The notes under the pieces are model-generated. The model was given only the letters and a program-made list of their open reading frames with translations. It was not told where the DNA came from and searched no databases. A DNA stretch of 64,000 nucleotides from Pseudidiomarina aestuarii (GTDB taxonomy: Bacteria; Pseudomonadota; Gammaproteobacteria; Enterobacterales; Alteromonadaceae), in contig NZ_PIPR01000001.1 of NCBI RefSeq assembly GCF_003987355.1, positions 868,001 through 932,000 of the forward strand. The letters are read 5' to 3'. Shown in pieces: positions 38,082 to 46,610 of the stretch. The translations under genes were made by a program, and so were the position numbers. The first letter of the stretch is position 1, and each line of letters starts with the position of its first letter.

Positions 38082-38156
38082 TGGGGTATAGCCAAGCGGT
38101 AAGGCAGCGGGTTTTGATCCCGCCATTCCCAGGTTCAAATCCTGGTACCCCAGCCA
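38082..38156 (+). tRNA. tRNA-Gln (TTG), copy 2
   Basis: Identical over all 75 nt to copy 1, separated from it by 31 bp of unrelated spacer. This is a tandem duplication kept identical by recent origin or gene conversion. Confidence 0.95.
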
Positions 38157-38174
38157 TTTTTACCTCTGCTTGTT

Positions 38175-38261
38175 GCGGGGGTGGCGGAATTGGTAGACGC
38201 ACTAGCTTCAGGTGCTAGCGAGCGCAAGCTCGTGGGGGTTCAAGTCCCCCCCTCCGCACCA
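38175..38261 (+). tRNA. tRNA-Leu (CAG)
   Basis: An 87-nt class II tRNA with encoded CCA. The acceptor stem is GCGGGGG/CCTCCGC-type, the anticodon loop is TTCAGGT with CAG, and the variable arm contains CGAGCGCAAGCTCG. It reads CUG. It is the last gene of the array, and a terminator follows. Confidence 0.95.
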
Positions 38262-38291
38262 CTTATGGTGGTGATCAACAAGCAAACAAAG

Positions 38292-38312
38292 AACCGCTCA
38301 CGCGGTTTTTTT
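38292..38312 (+). terminator. Rho-independent terminator of the tRNA operon
   Basis: AACCGC-TCAC-GCGGTT followed by TTTTT. It lies 30 bp after the last tRNA and 5 bp before heptad element 6. Confidence 0.9.
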
Positions 38313-38316
38313 GTAT

Positions 38317-38407
38317 CTAGCTGCTTGCTATTGGCTACTGGTTACTAGAAAACCTAGGTCTGTATTTTTCCAGTAACTAATATCTAATGGCGCTCCTCAT
38401 CTAGCGC
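38317..38407. repeat. Heptad inverted-repeat element 6
   Basis: On the minus strand it aligns end to end with element 5: flank GCGCTAGATG, left arm (TTAGATA, TTAGTTA, CTGG...), core ACAGACCTAGGTTTTCT against GCAGATCTGGGTTTTCT, then right arm TAGTAAC, CAGTAGC, CAATAGC. The element fills the gap between the tRNA terminator (5 bp) and the ubiF stop (5 bp). Confidence 0.85.
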
Positions 38408-38412
38408 TTTTC

Positions 38413-39549
38413 TCAGTATCCCGTTGCCAGTTCGATCAGCTTTCTTTTCAACGGTGTTACTTGTTCCAGAATTTTCATCCCACCCGCTATAGCCAGTCTC
38501 GGTAGCAGCTGTTGACTGCTAAATCCGAAGTGGATCAAGTCCATTGCTCGCATCATGCGCTGATTGGCTGACACCCGCATTTGACTGTATTCAGAGAAAG
38601 CTCGTTCGAGAGTATCATCGCTGGCACTTTGCAACACTTGTACCAGAGCCTGCGCGTCCGCAAAACCAAGATTAACGCCTTGTCCAGCCAACGGGTGAAT
38701 ACTGTGTGCGGCATCACCGACTAACACTGCGCAACCCTGTGCATGGTAGCGCAAGGCTCGCTGCCGGCGTAATGGAAAGTGCCCCCATTGCTGCAGATGA
38801 AAATCACCAATGTGCGAGCGAAACTGCCTTTGCAGTCGTTCTTTGACGTCGTTTTCAGTCTGTGGGTGATGTCCTTGTGGCGCGTAATCAATTAAGCAAG
38901 CTTGGTGCGTAGTCAGTGGTAACAACGCATATGGGCCCGACTGGCGGAATACTTCCCACGTCGCAGCGGGTATCTCCTGCTCTGTGGTTACGTTGGCAAG
39001 TAAACAGCGCATGTCATAATCCCAACCGCGTTGCCCAATGCCAGCCAACTTTGCCACCGACGATTGAGCGCCGTCCGCACCAATCACCAGATCAAAAGGC
39101 ATGGAGGCGCCATCTACAGTACGTAATTGTCGCTCGGCCCAATGAATCGACTCAACTGTGGTTTGAGTCTGCACGGTTACATTCGATTCGGTTTGCAAAC
39201 ATCGCCACAATGCATGCTGAAGTGTGAGGTTTTCGATCATCGCCCCAAGAGTTGGCAGTGCGATATCTGACGCATTGAATTCTAACCGTTGGCCGTCTAT
39301 CGACTGTACTGCCAAACTGGAGTAGTTGCACATTTTTGTTGCCGGAATGCAGGCCAGCACGCCCAACATTTCGAGCCAATCTAAGTTCGCGCGATGCACG
39401 GACGAAATGCGAATATCCCACTGCTCTGTTGGCGCTGACTCTAACGGCGAATCACCGGCTTCGATGATAGTCACCTGATGCCCTGTTCGTGCGAGAGCGA
39501 GTGCACAGGCCGCACCGACCATGCCGCCGCCAACAACAACAATTTGCAT
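38413..39549 (-). CDS. ubiF: Ubiquinone biosynthesis FAD monooxygenase, UbiF-like
   Basis: A 378-residue UbiH/UbiF/VisC-family hydroxylase. Residues 3-14 (VVVGGGMVGAAC) bind FAD, DLVIGADGAQSSV is the middle motif and VLVGDAAHSIHPLAGQGVNLGFADA the second FAD motif. UbiF hydroxylates the demethoxy-quinol ring in ubiquinone synthesis. UbiF is preferred over UbiH or UbiI because of its place: beside the Met-Leu-Gln tRNA array and close to miaB, as in E. coli. Sequence alone does not fully separate the three. Confidence 0.82.
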   Translation of the reverse strand: MQIVVVGGGMVGAACALALARTGHQVTIIEAGDSPLESAPTEQWDIRISSVHRANLDWLEMLGVLACIPATKMCNYSSLAVQSIDGQRLEFNASDIALPTLGAMIENLTLQHALWRCLQTESNVTVQTQTTVESIHWAERQLRTVDGASMPFDLVIGADGAQSSVAKLAGIGQRGWDYDMRCLLANVTTEQEIPAATWEVFRQSGPYALLPLTTHQACLIDYAPQGHHPQTENDVKERLQRQFRSHIGDFHLQQWGHFPLRRQRALRYHAQGCAVLVGDAAHSIHPLAGQGVNLGFADAQALVQVLQSASDDTLERAFSEYSQMRVSANQRMMRAMDLIHFGFSSQQLLPRLAIAGGMKILEQVTPLKRKLIELATGY

Positions 39550-39562
39550 ATCGATTCCCTAA

Positions 39563-39916
39563 TTAGCCCGCGAGTTTCCCTCGCATAATAAAGAATACTG
39601 CTCCTAAAATACACAAACCGGCCCACAAGTAATCGAGCGTCAGCTTTTCTTTTAGATAAAATATCGCAAACGGCACAAACACGGTCAGCGTAATCGCTTC
39701 TTGCAGAATTTTTAGTTGAGCAACTGACATGACTTCATAGCCAATACGATTTGCCGGTACTTGCAGCAGGTATTCAAACAGCGCGATACCCCAACTTAAA
39801 AATGCAGCGACAACCCATGGTTTTTCTGCCATGTTTTTCAAATGCGCGTACCAAGCAAACGTCATGAAAACATTGCTCAAAGTTAGCAACGTTATCGTGA
39901 TAATATATCGGTTCAT
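39563..39916 (-). CDS. DUF486 / DMT-superfamily small membrane protein
   Basis: A 117-residue protein with four predicted membrane helices. It shows the DUF486 pattern: TLSNVFMTFAWYAHLK, SWGIALFEYLLQVPANRIGY, QLKILQEAITLTVFVPFAIFYLKE. Its function is unknown; the family is related to small multidrug-type transporters. It is 13 bp upstream of ubiF on the same strand and divergent from the EamA gene, with which it forms an insertion between ubiF and miaB. Confidence 0.85.
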   Translation of the reverse strand: MNRYIITITLLTLSNVFMTFAWYAHLKNMAEKPWVVAAFLSWGIALFEYLLQVPANRIGYEVMSVAQLKILQEAITLTVFVPFAIFYLKEKLTLDYLWAGLCILGAVFFIMRGKLAG

Positions 39917-39942
39917 CAGTGTTTCTCTTCGACAAGGCTGTT

Positions 39943-40809
39943 ATGGACACCCCACAACGTTCGGTGGTGATTGCATCAGTGCTCGTACTCAGCGCAGAAC
40001 TGTGTTTTGCGGGTGTGAGTGCGCTGGTCAAATATTTGAGCACCGATTTACCCTCCGAACAACTCGTATTTTTCCGCAGCTTAATGGCGTTTGTCGTACT
40101 TTTACCTTGGATTTGGCGCAAAGGAACATCAGCTTTCCACACGCAAGCATGGCGCTTCCATCTCACTCGAGGTATTGCCGGCGTGGTGGCTATGTACCTC
40201 TTCTTTTATGCCATTGCACACATACCGCTGGCACAAGCAACCTTAGTTTTACTCTTATCCCCCTTCCTGATTCCGGTGATAGGCAAGTTTTGGTTAAAAG
40301 AGTATGTCAGTCGGCAAACTTGGTTAGCGATTGCGATTGGCTTTGTCGGTGTGTATTTGTTTTTAAATCCAACCGCAGCGGAATTGTCGCCCGTAATTTG
40401 GATTGCCTTTATTGCCGCAGTGCTTGCCGCCTATACCAAAACGCTGATTCGTAAGATGTCCGCCACCGAATCCTCGAGTAAAATCGTGTTTTATTTTTCA
40501 ATGCTAGCAACGGCTATCTCTGCTATTCCATTGCTATGGCGCGGCGAATCTATTGCCAACACGCACTGGTTTGCCATTGCCGTGATGGGGGCCTTAGCGA
40601 TGATTGGTCAGCTCGCAATGACACGCGCATACTCTCTAGCGCCAGCAGCACGAGTCGGTGTATTTACCTATAGTTCTGTGATCTTTGCTTCCTTAATGGG
40701 GTATTGGTTTTGGGACGAACCCATTACCTGGTTTATGCTCGCCGGCGCCGTTGTGATAACACTCGCAGGTTACTTAGCACTGCGGTCGCGCCGCAAAGCA
40801 GAAATATAG
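39943..40809 (+). CDS. EamA/DMT family transporter
   Basis: A 288-residue protein with ten predicted membrane helices and two EamA repeats (about 10-140 and 150-285; note FYAIAHIPLAQATLVLLLSPFLIPVIG and AYSLAPAARVGVFTYSSVIFASLMGYWFWDE). The family exports amino acids, nucleobases or other small metabolites; the substrate here is unknown. The start at MDTPQRS has AAGG 6 bp before it. It is divergent from the DUF486 gene across 26 bp. Confidence 0.87.
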   Translation: MDTPQRSVVIASVLVLSAELCFAGVSALVKYLSTDLPSEQLVFFRSLMAFVVLLPWIWRKGTSAFHTQAWRFHLTRGIAGVVAMYLFFYAIAHIPLAQATLVLLLSPFLIPVIGKFWLKEYVSRQTWLAIAIGFVGVYLFLNPTAAELSPVIWIAFIAAVLAAYTKTLIRKMSATESSSKIVFYFSMLATAISAIPLLWRGESIANTHWFAIAVMGALAMIGQLAMTRAYSLAPAARVGVFTYSSVIFASLMGYWFWDEPITWFMLAGAVVITLAGYLALRSRRKAEI

Positions 40810-40816
40810 GGTAAAG

Positions 40817-40846
40817 TTGGCAGTTCAGTGCGGTTCAGGCTAAAAT
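40817..40846 (+). promoter_or_regulatory. Possible sigma-70 promoter of miaB
   Basis: TTGGCA, an 18-bp spacer and TAAAAT lie 54 bp before the miaB ATG, in the only sizeable gap upstream of the long plus-strand run. This is a pattern match only. Confidence 0.4.
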
Positions 40847-40899
40847 AGCGTCCCTTTGAAGTTCTCCAGCTTGCAGTCAAAATTTGAGTGGCCAAAACA

Positions 40900-42357
40900 A
40901 TGAGTAAGAAGTTATATATCAAAACTTGGGGTTGTCAGATGAATGAGTACGATTCAGCCAAAATGGCCGACCTACTCCATGCAACTCACGGTTATGATGT
41001 CGCAGCAGAACCGGAAGACGCGGATCTGATCTTGCTTAATACCTGCTCCATCCGAGAAAAAGCACAAGAAAAAGTGTTTCATCAATTGGGCCGGTGGAAG
41101 ACACTCAAAGACAAGAACCCTAATTTAGTGATTGGTGTGGGCGGTTGTGTGGCCTCTCAAGAAGGTGAACATATTCGTGACCGAGCGCCTTACGTGGATA
41201 TCGTTTTCGGTCCACAAACATTGCATCGTCTGCCAGAAATGGTGAAGCAGGTGCAAACTGATCACCAACCGATGGTCGACATCTCGTTTCCAGAGATTGA
41301 AAAATTTGACCGGTTGCCAGAGCCCAAAGCAGACGGTCCTTCAGCCTTTGTGTCGATTATGGAAGGCTGCAGTAAATACTGTACGTTCTGTGTCGTTCCT
41401 TATACTCGCGGCGAAGAAGTCAGTCGGCCCGTAGACGATGTCCTGTACGAAATTGCACAACTGGCAGAGCAAGGCGTGCGCGAGGTGAATTTACTCGGTC
41501 AGAACGTCAACGCCTATCGCGGTGAATCATTTGATGGCGGTATTTGTCGCTTCTCTGAACTTCTGCACTTAGTTGCAGCGATTGATGGCATTGACCGGAT
41601 CCGGTACACCACCTCGCACCCAGTCGAATTTACGGACGATATTATCGAGGCTTACGCCACCATCCCAGAATTGGTAAATCATCTGCATTTACCCGTTCAG
41701 AGCGGTGCGGATCGAATCCTGACATTGATGAAGCGCGGCCATACTGCGCTGGAATACAAGTCACAGATCCGTAAGTTGCGTAAAATTCGCCCAGATATCG
41801 CGATGTCGTCAGACTTTATCATTGGCTTCCCCGGCGAGAGTGATGAAGAGTTTGAGCAGACCATGGACCTGATTCAGGCCATTGATTTTGATATGAGTTT
41901 CAGCTTTATCTACAGTGCTCGCCCAGGTACACCCGCGGCCGACTTGCCCGACGATGTCACCGAAGCCACGAAGAAGCAGCGCCTGCAGCTATTACAACAG
42001 CGTTTGAACCAACAAGCTCTGAATCATGCTCGCCGGATGGTCGGAACCGAACAACGCATATTGGTCATAGGTCCTTCGAAGAAAGATCTGATGGAAATGA
42101 GTGGTCGTACTGAGAATAACCGCGTCGTTAACTTTGTCGGAACGCCCGATATGATCGGAACCTTTGTTGATGTTCGTATAACGGACGTTTATGCGAACTC
42201 GCTGCGTGGTGACGTGATTCGTCGTGAGCATGATATGGGCTTGCGCGTTGATACTGCTCCGCAAACTATTTTGGCTCGACAAGCCGTGCAACAACCTGAC
42301 GAACTCGGTGTCGCCACCTTTGTTCCGGGTACGCCGAAGTCGAATCATCTGTCTTAA
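40900..42357 (+). CDS. miaB: tRNA-2-methylthio-N6-isopentenyladenosine synthase MiaB
   Basis: A radical-SAM methylthiotransferase that adds the methylthio group to i6A37 in tRNAs reading UNN codons. The N-terminal cluster domain has [12 protein letters not shown] and [10 protein letters not shown] with its Cys ligands, and the radical-SAM motif is [20 protein letters not shown] domain ends it ([10 protein letters not shown]...). The ATG at 40900 gives [12 protein letters not shown], aligned with E. coli; a GTG four codons upstream is the alternative. Confidence 0.96.
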   Translation: MSKKLYIKTWGCQMNEYDSAKMADLLHATHGYDVAAEPEDADLILLNTCSIREKAQEKVFHQLGRWKTLKDKNPNLVIGVGGCVASQEGEHIRDRAPYVDIVFGPQTLHRLPEMVKQVQTDHQPMVDISFPEIEKFDRLPEPKADGPSAFVSIMEGCSKYCTFCVVPYTRGEEVSRPVDDVLYEIAQLAEQGVREVNLLGQNVNAYRGESFDGGICRFSELLHLVAAIDGIDRIRYTTSHPVEFTDDIIEAYATIPELVNHLHLPVQSGADRILTLMKRGHTALEYKSQIRKLRKIRPDIAMSSDFIIGFPGESDEEFEQTMDLIQAIDFDMSFSFIYSARPGTPAADLPDDVTEATKKQRLQLLQQRLNQQALNHARRMVGTEQRILVIGPSKKDLMEMSGRTENNRVVNFVGTPDMIGTFVDVRITDVYANSLRGDVIRREHDMGLRVDTAPQTILARQAVQQPDELGVATFVPGTPKSNHLS

Positions 42358-42373
42358 CCAAATTGAGGTTTCA

Positions 42374-43366
42374 TTGAGCTCTGCTATTACTACACAAGAT
42401 ATAAACTTAGAGCCCGTCGATTCGCGGCGTCTTGCCGATTTGTGCGGGCCTTTTGACGAAAACCTAAAACATATAGAACGTCGTCTGGGTGTCGAAATTT
42501 CCTACCGCCAAAATCATTTTCGCTTATTAGGCCCGCGGCATACCGTTGAAGCTGCAGCGAAGTTGCTCCGCGATCTCTACGTCGAAACAGCTACAGTGAA
42601 AGGCGAAGATGGCGCGGTTTCACCGCAGTCTGTGCACCTTGCTATTCAAGAAGCGAATGTGCTTGAGCAGGATGACAGCATCGACCCCGCCGCCGAAAAA
42701 ATGACACACATCAAAACCAAACGCGGCCTCATCAAACCACGGAACCTAAATCAAGCGGCCTATGTGCGCGCCATTTTAAGCCATGATGTGAGCTTCGGAG
42801 TGGGTCCTGCGGGAACCGGCAAAACCTATTTAGCAGTTGCTTGCGCTGTGGATGCACTCGAGCGACAAGAAATTCGCCGTATTTTGCTCACCCGCCCAGC
42901 CGTTGAAGCTGGCGAAAAATTAGGTTTCCTACCAGGCGATTTAGCACAAAAAGTTGATCCCTATTTACGCCCTTTATACGACGCTTTGTTTGAGATGTTG
43001 GGCTTCGAAAAGGTAGAAAAGCTTATTGAGAGAAATGTGATTGAAGTTGCTCCGTTAGCTTACATGCGCGGACGTACGCTCAATGATGCCTTCATAATCC
43101 TCGATGAAAGCCAAAACACGACCTGTGAACAAATGAAAATGTTCTTAACTCGGATTGGATTCAATTCACGTGCGGTTATTACCGGTGATATCACACAGGT
43201 CGATTTACCGCGTGGGCAAAAATCTGGACTCCGTCACGTCATTGAAGTACTCAAAGACGTTGAGGCTGTTCACTTTACATTTTTCCAAGCCGGTGACGTA
43301 GTGCGTCATCCAGTTGTGCAGCGCATCGTACAAGCCTACGATCAGTTTGACGAGCGCAACGCATGA
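42374..43366 (+). CDS. ybeZ: PhoH-like ATPase YbeZ
   Basis: A 330-residue PhoH-family ATPase that works with the endonuclease YbeY in rRNA and RNA processing. The P-loop is [12 protein letters not shown], with the Walker B region in [11 protein letters not shown] and [16 protein letters not shown]. Upstream in-frame codons lie inside miaB and look spurious. The true start is most likely the TTG at 42374, 5 bp after TGAGG, giving [14 protein letters not shown]. It overlaps ybeY (ATGA). Confidence 0.93.
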   Translation: MSSAITTQDINLEPVDSRRLADLCGPFDENLKHIERRLGVEISYRQNHFRLLGPRHTVEAAAKLLRDLYVETATVKGEDGAVSPQSVHLAIQEANVLEQDDSIDPAAEKMTHIKTKRGLIKPRNLNQAAYVRAILSHDVSFGVGPAGTGKTYLAVACAVDALERQEIRRILLTRPAVEAGEKLGFLPGDLAQKVDPYLRPLYDALFEMLGFEKVEKLIERNVIEVAPLAYMRGRTLNDAFIILDESQNTTCEQMKMFLTRIGFNSRAVITGDITQVDLPRGQKSGLRHVIEVLKDVEAVHFTFFQAGDVVRHPVVQRIVQAYDQFDERNA

Positions 43367-43839
43367 TCGAACTCGATCTCCAATGCGCCTCCACGTCTGA
43401 ACTTCCGGATTTCGATGAATTCGAACGGTGGGTGACTGCAGCCTACCGGGCTGCAGCTCAAGATAGTCCTGCGGAATTGACTATCCGCGTAGTCGATACG
43501 GCGGAAGCACAGCAGCTCAATCAAGCCTACCGGCAACGAGATTATGCGACCAATGTGCTGTCGTTTCCATTTGAAGCGCCAGTGGAGATGCCGATTCAAT
43601 TACTCGGCGATTTAGTCATCTGCGCACCGGTAGTAGAACAAGAGGCCCGCGAGCAAAACAAAGACCCTCTGAGCCACTGGGCGCATATGGTTGTACATGG
43701 AACCTTGCATTTGCTAGGTTATGACCATATAAACGATGCTGACGCGGATACGATGGAGGCGCTCGAAACAACCGTCCTAGCAACGCTTGGATTTGCCGAC
43801 CCATACATAGACCGCACGGATGAAACGAATCGTGTTTGA
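43363..43839 (+). CDS. ybeY: Endoribonuclease YbeY
   Basis: YbeY matures the 3' end of 16S rRNA and takes part in 70S quality control. The zinc motif H3XH5XH is visible as [15 protein letters not shown], and [13 protein letters not shown] is the other family block. Length is 158. It starts inside the ybeZ stop, so the ATPase and nuclease are made together. Confidence 0.96.
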   Translation: MIELDLQCASTSELPDFDEFERWVTAAYRAAAQDSPAELTIRVVDTAEAQQLNQAYRQRDYATNVLSFPFEAPVEMPIQLLGDLVICAPVVEQEAREQNKDPLSHWAHMVVHGTLHLLGYDHINDADADTMEALETTVLATLGFADPYIDRTDETNRV

Positions 43840-43863
43840 TAAAAACCGGAGTTATACACACTC

Positions 43864-44742
43864 ATGAGCGATGACCATCCTCACTCTACCAACGGCTCTT
43901 CACGTAAAACATGGGCAAATAAATTGCTACAGCTGTTTACCGGAGAGCCGAATAGCCGCGAAGAATTGGTTGATCTAATCCAAGATGCCGAAGAACGTGA
44001 TCTGATCGACAATGACACCAAAGAAATGATTGAAGGGGTTTTGGATGTCGCCGAATTGAAGGTTCGCGATATCATGGTTCCACGGTCGCAAATGGTGACT
44101 ATCGATATCAATCAAAACGTCGATTCGTTTTTGCCAATAGTAATTGACTCACAGCATAGCCGTTATCCGGTTGTGAGTGAAAATAAAGACCATATTGAAG
44201 GCATTCTCCTCGCCAAAGATTTGTTGCCCTACGGTTTCGGAATGGCTGATGACGAGTTCACTCTGAATAAAGTCATCCGTCCGGCCGTGATAGTGCCTGA
44301 AGGCAAACGTGTAGATGTTTTGCTCAAAGAGTTTCGCGAGCAGCGCTATCACATGGCGATCGTCGTCGATGAGTATGGTGGTGTATCTGGACTTGTGACG
44401 ATTGAAGATATTCTGGAAGAAATTGTCGGTGAAATTGAAGACGAAACGGATATCAATGAGGACAATAAAGCCGATATTCGGCGCATTAATAAGTCCCGTT
44501 ACTCGGTCAAAGCACTGACGACCATCGAAGATTTCAATGATTATTTCGATACCCACTTTGGTGATGAAGAATACGACACCATTGGAGGGATGGTTGCGCA
44601 CGGTTTCGGCCACTTGCCGCAGCTCGGTGAAGAGCTTTCACTGGGAGGAATCATCTTCAAAGTGACAGCGGCCGATAAACGTCGCATACAACAGTTACAA
44701 GTCACGATTCCAGAGCCTCAACCCTCTACCGACGCTGACTAA
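43864..44742 (+). CDS. corC: CorC/YbeX CBS-domain protein
   Basis: A cytoplasmic 292-residue protein with two CBS domains (about 72-190; RDIMVPRSQMVTID and VDEYGGVSGLVTIEDILEEIVGEI) and the C-terminal CorC/HlyC transporter-associated domain (about 205-285). It is linked to magnesium and cobalt efflux and, in E. coli, to late ribosome assembly with YbeY. Its stop shares a base with the lnt start (TAATG). Confidence 0.94.
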   Translation: MSDDHPHSTNGSSRKTWANKLLQLFTGEPNSREELVDLIQDAEERDLIDNDTKEMIEGVLDVAELKVRDIMVPRSQMVTIDINQNVDSFLPIVIDSQHSRYPVVSENKDHIEGILLAKDLLPYGFGMADDEFTLNKVIRPAVIVPEGKRVDVLLKEFREQRYHMAIVVDEYGGVSGLVTIEDILEEIVGEIEDETDINEDNKADIRRINKSRYSVKALTTIEDFNDYFDTHFGDEEYDTIGGMVAHGFGHLPQLGEELSLGGIIFKVTAADKRRIQQLQVTIPEPQPSTDAD

Positions 44743-46283
44743 TGAAGACCTTGATAAACAAGACGATGACTGCCGGTTGGTCACGATTGGCAGCGCTGCT
44801 ATGTGGCGCCCTACTTGTCTTTGCCTATGCTCCCTTTCAGCAATCTTGGCTGGTCATTCCAATTTTGACTTTCCTGCTGTGGTTAGGGCGGAATAGTTCA
44901 CCTCGCCGAGCTTGGCACTTAGGTTATTTATTTGGGATCGGCTGGTTTAGCGCAGGGTTAAGCTGGATCTATGTCAGTATCGATACCTTTGGTGGTCTAC
45001 CCGTCGTTGCTACCATCGCCGTGCTTGCCGTATTGTTTATGTACTTAAGCCTGTTTCCAGCTCTGGCTTTATGGGCTTGGCGCTCTGCCGCAGCTCGCAA
45101 CTGGCCATGCGCAATCTGGTTAGTGCCGCTGCTTTGGTATCTGGCAGAATGGTTGCGTGGCACGCTACTCACCGGCTTTCCATGGTTAGATCTCGGTTAT
45201 ACACAAACAGATAGCTACCTGGGCCAGTACGCCTCGTGGCTCGGAGGAACGGGCGTTGCCGTGCTGCTTTGGTATTGTGCGGTCGCTATTATTGAATATC
45301 TACGGACTCGGCAAAAGCGCTATGCTGGAGTCGCAATCAGCTTGCTCGCGTTACCCTTCTTGTTACCTTGGTTAAATCCGCTTGAACGCACAGATAACGA
45401 AGCCAACGTGTTGCTGGTACAAGGTAATATTGCCCAATCGAGTAAATGGAATCCTGACCAACATTGGCCAAGCTTGATGACCTATCTGGATCTGAGTCGC
45501 CCCAATTATAGCTCTCACGACATCATTGTCTGGCCCGAGTCAGCGGTGACCATGCCAGAGCCTTATACCGATGACGTGCTGGAGAACATCCATAAGGCTC
45601 TGGTCCAGTCAGATACTGCGCTGATTACCGGCATTCTCGATTACCGTCAGTTCGACTATTACAATAGCCTGATCGCATTGGGAGTCGATGGCGCTGATGA
45701 TGTCGAGGAAGCCTATTATCATGGTCATAGCAACCGATATGAAAAGCATCAGTTACTCCCCATCGGTGAGTTCGTGCCGTTTGAAGACATTCTCCGCCCA
45801 TTGGCTCCGCTATTTGACCTGCCCATGTCATCGTTCAGTCGTGGGGATTATCAGCAAACCAATCTCCGCGCTAAAGGATTTACCCTCAGCGCCGCTATTT
45901 GCTATGAAATCGCGTTTCCACGACAAGTTCGCGCCAATTTATCTGCAACCACAGATTTCCTACTCACCGTCAGTAATGACACTTGGTTTGGTGCGTCTCA
46001 TGGCCCCGCGCAACATATGCAGATCGCTCGTATGCGTGCATTAGAATTGGGGCGGCCGCTATTGCGCGCAACCAACAACGGCATCAGCGCGGTCGTCGAT
46101 GAAACCGGGCATGAAATTGCTCGCGCACCGCAGTTTGAAGAAGCTACAGTCAGCGCTGTCGTGCCGGTCGTCACTGGAACCACACTCTATGCACGTTGGG
46201 GTGAGTGGCTCGCCTTATGGATAGCAGCCTGTGGCGCAATTATCGGGCTGATCAGCATAGTCAAACGCCACCAAAATCAGTAA
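44742..46283 (+). CDS. lnt: Apolipoprotein N-acyltransferase
   Basis: Lnt adds the third acyl chain to lipoproteins in the inner membrane. N-terminal membrane helices (about 10-215) precede a nitrilase-like periplasmic domain with the catalytic Glu in IVWPESAVTMP, Lys in EKHQLLPIGEFVPF and Cys in SAAICYEIAFP. It has 513 residues (512 in E. coli) and a final C-terminal helix. It is in the conserved ybeZ-ybeY-ybeX-lnt order. Confidence 0.96.
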   Translation: MKTLINKTMTAGWSRLAALLCGALLVFAYAPFQQSWLVIPILTFLLWLGRNSSPRRAWHLGYLFGIGWFSAGLSWIYVSIDTFGGLPVVATIAVLAVLFMYLSLFPALALWAWRSAAARNWPCAIWLVPLLWYLAEWLRGTLLTGFPWLDLGYTQTDSYLGQYASWLGGTGVAVLLWYCAVAIIEYLRTRQKRYAGVAISLLALPFLLPWLNPLERTDNEANVLLVQGNIAQSSKWNPDQHWPSLMTYLDLSRPNYSSHDIIVWPESAVTMPEPYTDDVLENIHKALVQSDTALITGILDYRQFDYYNSLIALGVDGADDVEEAYYHGHSNRYEKHQLLPIGEFVPFEDILRPLAPLFDLPMSSFSRGDYQQTNLRAKGFTLSAAICYEIAFPRQVRANLSATTDFLLTVSNDTWFGASHGPAQHMQIARMRALELGRPLLRATNNGISAVVDETGHEIARAPQFEEATVSAVVPVVTGTTLYARWGEWLALWIAACGAIIGLISIVKRHQNQ

Positions 46284-46332
46284 ACTGTGGACTTAACCGT
46301 CCTTCAACTCTTTTGAATGCGTGGAACTTATT

Positions 46333-46527
46333 ATGGAAAATATAATTGCAGCCGCTATTTTTGCCGTGCTTGTTGCCGCAGGTACGCTGGGTGTGAGCAG
46401 TATTGGGATGTTCATTTTTCATCGTAACCCAGACCAGCCTGAAGCGCAGCAACGTGAGCGCTTTGAATATGGCTTTTTCGGTCTAGCGGGTATCGTGGTG
46501 ATGCTACTCATGTGGTACGCCCTGTAA
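46333..46527 (+). CDS. Small two-helix membrane protein of unknown function
   Basis: A 64-residue ORF. It has a first hydrophobic helix (NIIAAAIFAVLVAAGTLGVSSIGMFIF), a charged turn (HRNPDQPEAQQRERFEYGF) and a second helix (FGLAGIVVMLLMWYAL). GGAA lies 8 bp before the ATG; a GTG four codons earlier is an alternative. I do not recognise the family. It fills the gap between lnt and leuS with codon use like its neighbours and is probably a real gene. Confidence 0.6.
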   Translation: MENIIAAAIFAVLVAAGTLGVSSIGMFIFHRNPDQPEAQQRERFEYGFFGLAGIVVMLLMWYAL

Positions 46528-46610
46528 TTCAGCGTTTCTTAATCGCTTTGCCATCCTTTGATTAGTGTCCAGTGTGACGACACACAATAACCATCGAGTC
46601 AGGAATAGAC

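Noticed and set aside
39831-40454. 207-residue ORF on the plus strand across the DUF486 and EamA genes
   Set aside because: It covers two genes with clear membrane-protein coding in other frames; its Cys- and Arg-rich composition is typical of a shadow frame.
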